This document shows, one piece after another, positions 45,561-58,100 of a stretch of DNA of 64,000 nucleotides (position 1 is the stretch's first letter; every line of letters begins with the position of its first letter). Under the pieces are notes generated by a model. The model did no database searches. It was given only the letters and a program-made list of their open reading frames with translations, and was not told the DNA's origin. Made by a program: the position numbers and the translations under genes. Origin of the DNA: Guadua angustifolia (lineage: Eukaryota > Streptophyta > Magnoliopsida > Poales > Poaceae); NCBI GenBank assembly GCA_036346375.1, contig JAYEVE010001138.1:1-64000 (forward strand), in the 5' to 3' direction.

Positions 45561-48500
45561 GCCACGCAAAATTGCTACCGTTTCTTTCTACTTTCAATCC
45601 TAAGGGACATACAACCTTCTTAGCTAGATACATAGTTTTAGGCAACACATTTTCCTTTGAAAGCATATCCGCTAAGAGATGTAACAACATCGTGAAACTC
45701 TTGTCGGACCAACCATTGCCTGCTTTCAATTTCAGAAGTGAAAGCACGGTGCACAACTTTGTGTATTCCTCCTTGCAACCTGGAACAAAGGTTTCTCCGA
45801 ATCCTCCATCAAACCCTAAAATTGATTAAACTCTCTCTGACTAGTGTAGTTCTCTTTTGCATCGTGCAACATTTGAGCCAAATTATTGTCATCATCGACG
45901 ACCAACCTATCCTCGTTGGATCTATAACTGATGTTAGCTACCATATTGTTGGCTCCATCGTCGTCGATGTTATCACGTTGAAAGTATGATCTCCTTTTCA
46001 CCGTGCCTTGTCCAAAATGTACAGCTAGGTACAAAACCCCTCCAAATCAAGTGTAAGTGGATATGGTCTTTGTGAGGACCCGAATTCACCAATTCGGACC
46101 CACTGTGTTTACCGCACTAGTCTCAGGATCAATCGCTAGTGCACACAGCTTAACATCGGTAAGCATCACATCATACACAACGATAATAATAATAAAACTT
46201 CATTTATTCAATATAACTAGTGTATGATCTTATGATCACTTACATTTATTCAGCCACACGGGCAAGTCTAAGATAAAGTAAGATGAATGCAATAAAAACG
46301 GTAGAAGACGTAGTGACTCATCAAGACACCACAAAGCGATCGACAAGGCTTGGCCTAGTGACTCGCGTCCACCTGAAAGTCCTCCTCAAGCATAGGCGAT
46401 GACTCCTCCACCGTTGTTGGTTTGTAAGCAAGGGTGAGTACACCAATACGTACTCAACAAGTTGTGCACAAAATGCAATTCTATCATAGCTATATGCAGG
46501 CTTATTCCCAAGGAATGGCTAAGGGGTTCATTTGCAGTAAAGCAGCATTTGAGAACATATACAGTACATAGATTGAAAGGACAGTAAAACAAATAATAAC
46601 AAGTAAATAGATTCAGTGATTCTCAAATAAACCCAAGTTCTCCATCCTAAATCAAGTTCCATTATCCACATGGCATCCCGCCATCCCATCCAGTTGTTCA
46701 TTTTAAATTAACTACCCCTTGATTGTAGTTCCCGAGCTTTGCTCAATACCGTGAGCACGGCTATCCGAATAGTTTGTACACCCTGCAGAGGTTATGCACT
46801 TTACCCACACGATATAACCATGCACCACACAGGCGAACGATTATAACAAAGCCTTTACAATGCATCCTCTTAACCCAATGCTACCGCTAAGGTTTCAACA
46901 TCAAGGGCTATACCACCACAACAGGCCCCCTCTTGCGCCATGTGAGTTTCCGCACACAGGACTCACACCACCATGATAGCACTTAAGTTAAGCATTTGCA
47001 AATTAGTCACTAGGCTGCCCCATAACAGACGTGTGGTCGCATGATTGACTCAGTCGAAGGCTTGCAAGGTTAAGTCCTTAATCGATCGAGGCAAGACTAA
47101 CCGAGATAATCTCAAATATCCAAAACCAATAAAACTAAATACGACCGCCCGATTGCCACTCTTGGCCCACCGAAATAATCTTGCCACTTGCCCCATCTAA
47201 ATCATTTTCCCACCCCGATTGATTACCAAACACCACATGCTCTTCAAGAATCAACCTCGCTATGTGACTCATTGTCACAACAACTCAATCTCTTTGTGCG
47301 ACCACACATGGCCCACAAATTATCATCATAGTTCCATATTCCATTAGTCAAGATTAATAAACAATATTCCATGAGCATGTGATGACGTGGCATGACTAAG
47401 CATCTCTAATTGGCCTAACCACCCATGTTGATTTTCTATTTAACCAACTATAATTAACCAACCTAGGGTGACAAGTGGATCATGGCATACAACTAGCAAG
47501 GTAGGATATAATTTAAAGGGTACGATAGCCAGTCCCAAATTTAGGTTGAAATCATTTATACACATAAAATAACAGGTGATAAGGTAAATCCAAATAGCAT
47601 GCAATCTAATTCATGGGTGCAACATGATCAAAGCACAACTTGCCTTCGTTAAGCTCCTGGTCTTGGTTTGAAAATAATTCTTGAGCTGCAAAATCTCCTC
47701 CCAAAGCCTCGCACAATTCAACGTTTACGCGAATCGAGAGAGAAAGCAAATAAAAACCAAAAACAAATATCAAACAAATTCAAAAATTCAAATAAAAGCC
47801 ACCATTTGAAAGATTTCAATTTTACAAATTTTTAGGAATTTGAATCACCTCAATCGGAGTTCGTATGCAAAAGTTATCGCATTTTGAAGTTTGAAAAATC
47901 CTGAAAATACCCTAAAATAATAAATCCGGATTTTGTCGAATTATTTTTATAAGAGAAAATCTAAATTTTTCGTTGGATGACACGTGTCTCGATGGAGTTC
48001 GTGTCTCGATAATGGGCCCGCGTTGTCGCTGCGTGTGTACACGCCGCGGCCGACTCAGCGCCACGCGACGCCACCTCAAATAGCCACGCCAAGAATGCGC
48101 CCACGTGGCGCCACGCGTCAACGAATTAACTACCCACCTCAGCCGGCGACGTGGATCAATCTCGTGCGTGCGATGAAGATCCGTTGGTCAGTATTTCTCC
48201 CGAGCGGCAATGGCAGTGCGGCGACTAACAACCACCGGAGTTGAAGACGATGATCTTGGCGACGGCGCTCCTGCTTCCCCGAAGAAGAGGCTACATCTAA
48301 TGCGGCGCAAGTCGATTTAACTCGGTCGCAATCCTCTCGGCGGAAGAGGTACCCGACGACGAGAAAACGCGGCGGAACTCTCTCGGCAACCTCCTCGGAC
48401 TCCGGTGAGCGTCTGCGGCTTCTACGGTGGCTCTCCGGCGACAAGGCGGCAGGGGAACTACGCGGCGAGGTGAGGCGAGTTTCGGAGGGGCTCGGGACCT

Positions 48501-49244
48501 CTTTTTATACCCGGCGGGGCGCGCTAAACAAGGAAAGACGGCGGCGGCGAAGTTCGAGTCGGAGACGGCGGCGGCGAGGAGTCCTCCTCGAAGACGACGA
48601 CGCGCAGCCGATCGATCAAGATCAGACGGTCGAATCGTTTTCTAGGGTTTCCTATTTTACACGTTTTGATAAAGGCCGTTGGATCAAGATCCAACGATCG
48701 GCAAAAATCCCGTTTAATTCGACCAGCTCAAGACAAAGGATCGGGCGGGCCCATTATTGTTCACAAGTATTTTCCCGAATTTCCTATTTTAAATAATCCG
48801 ATTAAATGTTTCGATTTATTTAAAGTATTAAAATACTCCAAAATTCCTAGAAAATTCTCAAAAATACTTTGAGACTTTCTTGACTTAAATAAAATATTTT
48901 CACAAAAACTTTATTTTGGATTTATATATTTATAATAAATCTTTGATAGAAAGCAATATTATTTAATTCAAAATAAATCCAATTTTGGTAAAATCACCAA
49001 AATCATATTTAGCAATAAAATAATATTATTTAGTTGACAAGCTGAAATTTTGGGATGTTACAGTCTTTGTCCGAAAACATCTTCTCATTTTTGCAATCAA
49101 TACATGGACAATGTATGTACTCCATGTTCTTTTGCAAGTTGTTCTCCTCGGCGGCTCTTAGAAAAGCAGATACGCTATCGATATATTCTCGTCTGTAACG
49201 GTTCGCATTGTACATTCATCTCCAGTCCATCTACAATCAATTAA
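45560..49244 (-). pseudogene. Second CACTA transposase, N-terminal part, split by solo LTR
   Basis: On the minus strand, 49215-49068 reads REYIDSVSAFLRAAEENN and MEYIHCPCIDCKNEKMFSDK, the transposase-associated domain with its paired cysteines. It stops at the solo LTR and resumes at 46065 with WRGFVPSCTFWTRHGEKE in a neighbouring frame. Further on, 45840-45600 reads LMEDSEKPLFQ-like sequence, GNGWSDKSFTMLLHLLADML and KKVVCPLGLKVER, the TNP2 N-terminus. The catalytic core is missing because gypsy LTR sequence starts at about 45560. Confidence 0.8.
46071..49062 (-). mobile_element. Solo Ty3/gypsy LTR, 2992 bp, with target duplication
   Basis: It starts TGTGAGGACCC and ends TTGGGATGTTACA, with the perfect 5-bp target duplication GTCTT at 46066-46070 and 49063-49067. 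No internal region is present, which fits recombination between two LTRs. The orientation is minus, by analogy with related elements whose LTRs begin TGTAACATCCC. It contains GGGTGAGTACACC (46433) and a GC-rich block (47980-48640). It interrupts the second CACTA transposase. Confidence 0.9.
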
Positions 49245-50090
49245 TGTAATCTTAATTAAATAAATTATTAATCCAATATCCAACAATGTCCCTAACGGTA
49301 AAAAATTAATGCTAATTAATTTTTCAATCTTAATTACTTAATTTTAATATATGCTCATACCTAACTAAAATTAATTTTATCCTCTAAATGAGCTAAATAA
49401 TAAATTCTTCATCTCAAAATACAAAGCAACTTCATGATCACGAACCTACCATATTAACTAAAATTTAATGTTTATTAATATCCAATAATCTTAATTAAAT
49501 AAATTTAATATATGCTTGATAAAAATTAGCTAACAATAGCCACTAATGGAGCAAGATGTATATACAAGACTAACGGTAAAAAAATAATGGTAATTAAAAA
49601 TAAATCTTAATTACTTAATTTTTATATATACTCATACCTAGCCAAAATTAAATATATCTTCTAAAAGAGCTAGATAATAAATTCATCATCTCAAAATGCA
49701 AGGCAACTTCATGATCACCCATCTACCATATTAACTAAAATTTAATTTTTATTAATATCCAATAACCTTAGTTAAATAAATTTGATATATGCTTGATCAT
49801 AATTCATCATCTAAAAAGTTAGATAACTTAATCTAGTGGAGCAAGGTAATAAATTCATCACCTACAAAATGCTAAGTAAATAAAACAAACTAAATCTAAA
49901 CCTTACATCTAAATCTTAATTAAATTAGGTCTAAACATTAAAGTGCAACTACATTACTACAAATGAAGAGAGGAGAATAAATTACACACCTTCAAACAAC
50001 TACAGGAAGTAGAAGCACAAGAATCTTTGCAAATGAAATCTGAAATCTAGAAATTTAGGTTTGTTCTCAGGAGGAAAATAACTGACCAGA
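49245..50090. repeat. Diverged tandem repeat in second CACTA 5' region, about 278-bp period
   Basis: Landmarks recur in order: TAACGGTAAAAAA at about 49293 and 49571; CTCATACCTA at 49353 and 49631; AACTTCATGATCAC at 49428 and 49707; TTAATATCCAATAA at about 49477 and 49755. That is roughly two full units plus partial ones between 49260 and 49800. The rest to 50090 is AT-rich leader sequence without a gene. Confidence 0.75.
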
Positions 50091-50099
50091 TGGAGAAGG

Positions 50100-50533
50100 T
50101 ACAGGGGTATTTATATAGAATATTATTTGTGGTGGTTTTAAATTAAAACCGCCAAAGATAATACTATTAGTGGCGGTTTTAACCAAAAACTGTCACAAAT
50201 ACTAATATTATCAGTGGCGGTTTTTAGTTAAAACCGTCACAAATACTCAACATTATCAATGGCGGTTTCAAAGAAAAATTGCCACAAATAATGAATTATT
50301 TGTGGTGGTTCCAAAATAAAACTACCACAAATAGTCCCAAAAGTATTTGTAGCGGTTCTATAGAAAAATCGCCACAAATAATCTATTATTTGTGACAATT
50401 CCAAACAAAAACCGCCACAAATAGTCTTTCCATCATTTTAAATTTTAAAACCGCCATCGATAATTGTATTCGTGGCGGTTCCAAAAAATCACCACAAATA
50501 GAGTGTCACCTATGTACTGCTTTTGTAGTAGTG
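50100..50533 (-). mobile_element. Right end of the second CACTA element
   Basis: Units of the form ATTTGTGGCGGTTTTAA and its complement (AAAACCGCCACAAAT) recur about every 60 bases from 50124 to 50500. The element ends at 50533 in the complement of CACTACTACAAAAGC. Together with the transposase at 45560-49244 this gives a minus-strand CACTA. Its left end is not in place; gypsy sequence occupies the expected position. Confidence 0.82.
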
Positions 50534-51314
50534 ATTACAAGATAATTATGTATATAAGTATAATTTAGACCAACCAAAAAGTTTGACAAATATTTTTAAA
50601 AATAAGCTGCTCTTGAATATAGATATACAGATGCATAGATGCTTTATTTTATTTTATTTGAATTCTAATACAAATGTCAACATTGGATTTACATACGAAT
50701 TGGATAGAGAGAAGTATTTCTTGAATGTTAAAATTCCATACGAATCCACGTCCTACTAGATTTAGTTGACTTGTTTGCTTCTGCTACGTCGTAGGGTAAG
50801 CTACCCGTAAGGAAATAGTGTCATCACAATTTAGATATTCTTATATCGGGAGAAACTCCATTTTCAACCTACTAATTAACTATGATCTGAATTCGTTTTT
50901 CAACCTGCAGCTTCAAAACCAGTCTAAAATACATCCTTTAACTATCAAGATCACTATGGATGTGTTTAGTTGCTTGTATGGTGACTATATTATATGAGTA
51001 CATGCAACGTATCTGTTAAACACGTGTTTGGTTTCTGTTCATCTAGTCTAAGTGGATGTAATTGCACTCACTCATACAGGATGGAGGAAATATAGAGATT
51101 GAATTTCTCTCCAATGCAAATTCATAAGATGTATAAACAAGTAACTAAACAACTTAACTTATATCCACTCAATCTAACCAAAATTAGTCTAAACGACTCA
51201 TACAAAATAGACTAAGTTGTTGCAAACAACCAAACATACTTTATGACACATTCCAGTCTTCTGCCCCGACGTGGTGTGGCATTCATGTGGACCCGGTTTT
51301 GCTGGCATAGCATC
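50534..51314. other. Intergenic, contains a probable MITE
   Basis: No gene is visible. From about 50957 (GGATGTGTTTAGTTGCTTG) to about 51238 (complement of TATGTTTGGTTGTTTGC) there is an AT-rich segment with imperfect terminal inverted repeats, like a Tourist-type MITE. No exact target duplication was found. Confidence 0.45.
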
Positions 51315-52096
51315 CTAGGAAGTTAATTGGATGCCACAGCAACAAAACTGAGCCCATGTAGGTGCCGCATCAGGGGGAATAGCGGCAGAGTGGGGTGAGG
51401 GTTGTGTTATAGATGGTTTCGAATTTATAGTTGAAATTTGGAGTTGGTCCATTGCTGAAGGTTGAAAAATAAGCTTTTTCCAAAATACAAATTGAGAAGA
51501 AGGTTGGGTGAAACTATTAATCTGTAAAGAGTTAGGTTACAAATTTTTATAAGGCTTTAGAACATGAAAACAACCATCTAATTTATTTCTTAACAGATTC
51601 TATAATTTTCAATGGTATTTTACATGACTTCACACCATAAATATTCGACGAAAATTCTACTCTCATGGAAATTCCATTTTTCATCTAACTTAGAATTTTC
51701 TCAAAACAAATTACCAGATGTAGGGGGAGTATATTGTACGTCTCTGCAAAATTTCAAGATGAAACTCGATCACATTATCAAGATGAAAAAATACAAACAC
51801 TTCTCAGAATAGTGCCCAAACAGTCATTGTCTTTTTCATATCTCTTGAATGCGATTGAGTTTGATCTTTAAATTTCACAGATATATAAAACACAATTCCC
51901 CCCTACATATTATATTTTTTGAAATTTTTAAACATCTAGGTTAGAAAAAAATGACATCTACACCATATTTGCTTTTTTTACCTAATATTTCGGAAATAAA
52001 GAAGAGCTCATCGAAATCGCTTTGCCTGTGGGGCTGTGATGTGTTTTGGCCAACTCGCAAATTCCAAGTGCTCACCAAAGCAGAAAGCGCCCAGAA
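51315..52096 (+). promoter_or_regulatory. PPR gene 5' flank, duplicated at 62374-63146
   Basis: The whole stretch is shared with the sequence upstream of the second PPR copy, starting at CTAGGAAGTTAATTGG in both. It should contain the PPR promoter and 5' untranslated region. No single element can be named. A plus-strand ATG at 51951 opens an overlapping frame (165 codons) that is out of phase with the PPR frame. Confidence 0.5.
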
Positions 52097-53647
52097 ATGC
52101 AAGAAAGAAACAGAGCTCACTCCCAGTGGCGCTCTTGCTCCCTTCCACCGCGCATCCCCCGCTACCTCCGCACCGCCGGCGCTATCGCCGCCGCCGTCCA
52201 GAGCCTCATCAACGCGTCCCCACCCCGAGCCGAAGCTCACACCCTCCACGCGCAGCTCCTTACGTCAGGCCTCCGCCCCACCACCGATCTCTCCGTCAAG
52301 ATCCTCATCCTGCACCTCAGATGCGGCTCCCACCACAACGCCCGCGCCGTGTTCGACGGAATGCCGAGGCCGACCCACGCCGCGCACAACTACCTCGTCG
52401 CGGGGTACTTCCGGCTGGGGCTCCCCGAGGAGGCGCTGGGGGTCGTGAGGCGGCTCGCAGAGTCCACCGGGCGGCTGGACGTGTTCGCTCTGTCGATGGC
52501 GCTGAAGCTGTCCGCGGCGCTGGGGCTGCCCGGCTCCGTGAGGGAGGTCCACGCGCGCGTTGTGAGGTCGGTCTTTGAGTTCGATGACATCCTGTTCGCG
52601 GCGCTGGTGGATGCCTACGTGAAGAACTCGTCGTTGGGCTACGCGCGGCGAGTGTACGGCATGATGCCGGTGCGGAACGTGGTGTGCTCGACGGCGCTGA
52701 TCGTCGGGTGTATGAACGAGAGGCTATACAAGGATGCCGAAGCGATATTCCAGGGGATGGATGAGAAGGACGTCGTGGCATACAACGCGGTGGTCGAAGG
52801 CTACAGCAAGACGGAGGAGACGGCAGAGGGTTCGCTGGAGGTGTTCAAGGCGATGCAGCAGGCGAATTTTCAGCCAACGCTGTCGACATTCGTGAGCGTG
52901 CTTGGCGCATGCTCGCTCTTGTCGTCTCCGGAGCTCGGGGAGCAGGTGCATTGCCAGGTTATCAAAAGCAACCTCTTCTCCAACATCAAGGCCGGAAGCG
53001 CGCTACTCGACATGTACTCCAAGTGCGGCCGGGTTGAGGACGGCCGGAGGGTCTTCGACCGGATGGCGGAGAGGAACGTCATCACATGGACTTCGATGAT
53101 CGACGGGTACGGGAAGAACGGCCTTTCCGACGAAGCCCTTCAGCTGTTCGGCCAGATGCGGAGGCTGCGGGACGTCAGGCCAAACCACGCCACATTCCTG
53201 AGCGCCCTGTCGGCGTGCGCGCACGCCGGGCTGCTGTCTCAGGGCCAGGAGGTCCTCCAGAGCATGGAGCGCGACTACTCATTGAAACCGCGGATGGAGC
53301 ACTACGCGTGCATGGTGGACCTGCTGGGCAGGTTCGGGAGCGTGCGCCGGGCTTACGACTTCATCAGGGGGATACCGGCGCGGCCGAACTCCGACGTGTG
53401 GGCGGCGCTGCTCGGGGCGGCCACCCTGCACGGGGACGTGCACATGGCCGACGTCGCGGCAAGCGAGGTGTTTGAGCTGAGCCGCGCCGGGAGACCGGGC
53501 GCCTACATGGCGTTCTCGAACACGCTCGCGGCGGCAGGGAAATGGGACAGTGTGCACCATGTCAGAGAGATGATGAAACGGCGAGGGGTCGTCAAAGACG
53601 CTGCCTGCAGTTGGGTTGGGTCTGAGAACTCTCCACCCGTTAAATGA
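52097..53647 (+). CDS. PLS-class pentatricopeptide repeat protein, E-type
   Basis: PPR proteins bind organellar RNA one base per repeat and act in editing, splicing or stability. This single-exon frame of 516 residues is intact. The first in-frame ATG is 52097; the open frame upstream lacks another. The basic, Arg/Ser-rich N-terminus (MQERNRAHSQWRSCSLPPR) fits a mitochondrial or plastid transit peptide. Repeats are visible throughout: ARAVFDGMPRPTHAAHNYLV, LVDAYVKNSSLGYARRVYGM, YNAVVEGYSKTEETAEGSLE, LLDMYSKCGRVEDGRRVFDR, WTSMIDGYGKNGLSDEALQL, FLSALSACAHAGLLSQGQEV. The C-terminus is an E-type region (NSDVWAALLGAATLHGDV ... AAGKWDSVHHVREMMKRRGV ... CSWVG) without a DYW deaminase, so any editing activity would need a partner. 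A partial, broken copy lies at 63147. Confidence 0.9.
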   Translation: MQERNRAHSQWRSCSLPPRIPRYLRTAGAIAAAVQSLINASPPRAEAHTLHAQLLTSGLRPTTDLSVKILILHLRCGSHHNARAVFDGMPRPTHAAHNYLVAGYFRLGLPEEALGVVRRLAESTGRLDVFALSMALKLSAALGLPGSVREVHARVVRSVFEFDDILFAALVDAYVKNSSLGYARRVYGMMPVRNVVCSTALIVGCMNERLYKDAEAIFQGMDEKDVVAYNAVVEGYSKTEETAEGSLEVFKAMQQANFQPTLSTFVSVLGACSLLSSPELGEQVHCQVIKSNLFSNIKAGSALLDMYSKCGRVEDGRRVFDRMAERNVITWTSMIDGYGKNGLSDEALQLFGQMRRLRDVRPNHATFLSALSACAHAGLLSQGQEVLQSMERDYSLKPRMEHYACMVDLLGRFGSVRRAYDFIRGIPARPNSDVWAALLGAATLHGDVHMADVAASEVFELSRAGRPGAYMAFSNTLAAAGKWDSVHHVREMMKRRGVVKDAACSWVGSENSPPVK

Positions 53648-54518
53648 TGTAAATCAACCATGACTTGTTATACAATCTGTTAGTTATTCTCCTCGCCTAA
53701 CTGCTCCCTCCGTTCTTCTTTGCTTACCTGCTGGCAGCGGCGGAGCCAAGAAATTTTGAGAGCTTGTATAAGCTTAATTATGATCAATAAACACGAACAA
53801 GTCTATATACATATCACACAAGCAAATTTGAGAATAGCAAACAAAGAAAGATGAGTTAAGCACCTTACTACGACTGTACGATACTACCAATGTTTCGACG
53901 ATTCACCAACAAAAATACAATCACAAATGAAAAATATATTAACATTGAAGTATTGAACTAGTGCTTCATATACCACTAATATTCTAATCACGCATAGTTT
54001 TCTGATTATTCTATCCAAATCTATTTTGTATAAGTAATAGAAGCAGTAGAACATGGTGTTCCTCTCTCAAACTTCACAGAATGACAGAACCTGGGTACTT
54101 CACAAAAAGCAAGCACGCAGCTGTAGGAGCATAGTAGCCAGCCTCTAGGGATCACGGAGAGTGACGACTGACGACAGACCGACTACTGATGGTCTGTGGC
54201 TCAAAGCCGCTAGGAGTTCAAAACTCATAAGCACGCACGCATAACGCACTTGACACGCTCCTTGCTCCACCGAGCGTCAAAGCAGCCTGCTGTGCTGGCC
54301 CTCTAGGCCTCCACGGCAGTCGTCCAGCAGCTAGGAGTGGCTTGCAGCCTCCACGGCAGTCGACCAGCAGCCTCCACCGACCCACCGTGCTCCGTCTCGT
54401 CTGCTGCTCTGCCGCCTCCACTGACTCACCGAGCCTGTCCGTCCACAGCTCCACTGACTCGCCACTGGTCCGCCCTATCTGCTCGACTGCCTTTGTTTGG
54501 GAGCTGCCTCCGCCATTA
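53648..54518. mobile_element. 3' flank with a possible hAT-type element (53735-54518)
   Basis: CAGCGGCGGAGCCAAG at 53735 and the complement of TAATGGCGGAGGCAG at 54518 form imperfect terminal inverted repeats like those of grass hAT elements. The interior includes Pro/Ser-coding CTCCAC-type repeats (54290-54480). No 8-bp target duplication was found, so boundaries are tentative. The first 87 bases are the PPR 3' flank. Confidence 0.38.
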
Positions 54519-55173
54519 GAATCCGTGTAGTTAAACTTGAGAAGCTACGGATAAATTTAGAACTATCTAGATTAACTATATAAAATTTATATTATTAAAT
54601 ATATCATTGAGAATACTTCGTAATATTATAATTTTATAAGTATATTTCAATAAAAAGTAAAAAAAGGTAAAAGATAAAGTCATGTTTCAGAGACCGTGAA
54701 AAATAAAAATAACATCAGAGCAAAGGAAATACATTGCGTTACAGTAGCTTACCGTCCCGCAATTGCTGCACAGAGTACTACCAGTAGCGTGCAACAGCCA
54801 ACAAGTCGCGTAGTGATACTAGTGAACACGTCGTATTCATATTCGCATGTTGAATAAAATCACGAATTATGTTTCTGCCGTTTGAAATGACATGTGATGC
54901 AGGAGCTAACTGGAACTCACATGCTCCGAATGATTACTCGTAAAAGATCTCCTCTCTACTGTGAAAGGCATATACAAACACAACCAAAGGGCCGGAGAGT
55001 ATACAAACAACAGAAGACGTAATCTACGAATCCAAATCTAGTAGTTAATACCGCAGGAGTTAAATATACAAGCACGAAAGAATTGTTACAGCGTATCTTA
55101 TGGCTCATTGACAGCTACTTTGCGAACCGAGGACCACACTGTACCAGCATGAAACAGCTTCCATGCACAACCA
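54519..55173. other. Intergenic; includes NPSN 3' untranslated region
   Basis: AT-rich with no gene. The part just below 55174 should be the 3' untranslated region of the minus-strand SNARE gene. Confidence 0.5.
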
Positions 55174-58100
55174 TCAAAGACCTCTGAGAGTTTCTGCCGA
55201 CAACAATCTCCTGTTGTTAGTTTGAAAATTTTGAGCAGGCGGAGCCAATCCTGGGATGTCTCGGATGTTTTTGTTATGTGGGTTGACAATCTGGAAGAAC
55301 AAAACATTGTGAATGATCTGATTCAGGTCCAATTGTTGCATAGCGAAAGCAGTACATGATAGGAAAAGTCTCGTTGAGGTATTAAACTAAGAACATGGGA
55401 TTGATCGCAAACAATGTTTTTAACAATTTGGTTCGCAAGGGGAAAAAAACAAAGCATCACGCATGCCCTGTGTGATAAGCAATCATCAGAATGTTTAATT
55501 ATGCATAATGATGATACCATCTGAAAAATGAGTTGCGTCAACATTTATCATCAGTAGGTTTAAAGTTTCGGTGAGCCTTGTTTCACTCCCTAAAGTATGG
55601 TACCAAATTTGAGGCATCATGTCATAAGCCTTTTATCATTACTACAAAATTTAGTAACATGTGTGTACATTTGGTTAATCAACTGGCACTCTTTCATGTC
55701 CCCTGGAAACGGAAGTAAATGTATAGTATAAAAATAGCCATCTAGAAATAGCTGAAGAAAATACCTTGACAACAATAATTGCAATCACGCCACAAACTAT
55801 CAATAAGAGCAATGCCATGATGCATTTGTCAGTTGCAACCTGCAACAAGGAGTTTTCAAATTTCAGGTACTACTGCACAAGCACAAGTGACCAAACAAAC
55901 ACAATCACACGCAGGCGTGCACGCACACACAGAGGGAGAGAGAGAAACAAACACATGCACACACAGGCGTGCGCGTGCACAGAGGGGGAGAGAGATAACC
56001 TGACGACCAATCTCCTTCACCAGTTGGCTAGCTTTCTTCAACGAAAAGTGAACAGAGTCTAGCTCATTACCAATTCTCTTCATTTGTTCTGTCTGCAAAA
56101 ACATGAGAGAATCTTTACTATTGGAAAATTCTTCTAATCTTCTAGGATATTCGTCCAAAAATGTAAAATTTTTAATGGAAGAGATCAACTGGAAAAAAAA
56201 ATCCAATCTTGTGTTGCTTGGATTTTATCTGATGAAGACAAGAAAATCCAGATTGAGGAATGAAGCCCGGCATCTAAGAGATATGGCCTTACTTGAAAAA
56301 TTAGCCTGTCACAATCTTGTTGCAATCTAGTATAGTGTTATATACTTATATTGTTATGGAATGGAATGAGATGGGCCAATGCAAAGAGTAAATGAGAATA
56401 TGAGATGTTCTATGTAGAAAAACTTGTGGAATATACAAGACATCTGCATGCACATCTACTCTTTCCCATGGCAGTGGCACTAGATGTTGAAGCATTCAAT
56501 ACCACAAAGTGGGTTTAAAAAACATGTTGAATCTCCATAGGATAAGTGAATCCAAGGCATAATGAAAGATATACACTTCAGTCCAGATTCCCAGGAAAAA
56601 AGGATTAAAAGGTGGCCCTTACAATGGCAAAATAGGACTGAGTGTAAAACTAAACTCAGTTAATAATAGTCCAGCATTGTGCATACCAAATCATTGTATA
56701 ACAAAACGATTTTATTATGTACCTAATAAGCGCACATGCATGCCAGAAGAAAACAAGCATGTAAGAGAAAACAAACTTGGTTGTTTACTAGTTTATAGTC
56801 CGGATTCCAGAAAATCTTACCTGCTGCGTTAATGTTGCAGCAGTTTGAGATCCAACTTCAACAGTTTGCACGACAACCTACCAAAAAAAATGTCCTTTAA
56901 AATTTGCCATGAAAGAGCATTGATAAAGAGTGTATGCCGTTTAGAAAGCAACCATTTTTGAACGCTCAATAGCTTGATCTGTTTGATCCATTTGGTTTCT
57001 TCCAGCATCAATGAGTTGTTGATTCGTCATAGCTGCAAGTTTAGACACATGCTTCCATAAGAACCAAATCTAACTTTCTAGCATTCAAAAGCATTTCACT
57101 ATTTAAGGATATGATCAAAAGAAAATGAAGCACTAAAATCCTGTATTAAGCATTAGTCTTGGAAAATGTTCTTTTAGTTCAAGCCTTTTTGAGTTTTATT
57201 AGAATCATATACCTTCGAACCAATCAGCCCGACTGAATTAATCATAGTATAATCAAAAGGTATTTACGACACAATATTACCCTATGGGCTATGGAGCCAA
57301 CAAAGATACACGGCTTCGTTCTCATTCACATGCACAAAAAGGGTTTGGTCCATGGGAGAAGAGAATCAAATTAAATTAAAATTAGCTGACAAAAAAGGAA
57401 CGGTGCTCATCCGACATAATTGATGTCCTATCCACACTCCTGTTGTTTAGATGCAGTTGAAACGATGATCACCTCTTAACAAAGGTAGCTAAGATAATAA
57501 ATATACATCACCAGTTCACCATCTTCAAGCATTCAGATCTTTAACTTTCATCACATAGTTGTTAAAAAAGCATATTTTATTCCTATCATATAGTAACACA
57601 TTTCATAATGAAACCTTTCCAGAAGCAGTCTAGTTGATATTATAGTGACAAAAGTCAAGAAAATGATCCCATTATAATTTGTTTATACTCTTAAATATTG
57701 TTGACAAGATTACGAGTTCTGCAACATATGCTCAGCAAGCCATATGACAATCTTTACACTTCAGAAGATTTTATTAATATGAGAATATGAGATTAACCAG
57801 AAAATTGATTTCAGTAACTAATTTTACCTGATGCCATTTGAATATTGTCCTCAGTGGCAGGCTCACTACTTCCAGCACCCATATCGAAGAGCTCAACCCG
57901 CTTATTATTACCAAGGGTACTTTGATATCTGCAATATAACCTTAGTATTAGTACTAGCAAAGTACCAAGAGACACAACAACATTGCAGGAGGTATGAAAG
58001 TTGAAAACAGGATTTTCCAAGTTTAAAATCCAAAACTTACCCTCTTGGAATTCATTATAGATCACGAAAAAAGAAATAGCTTGAGATTCTGCAGAGTATA

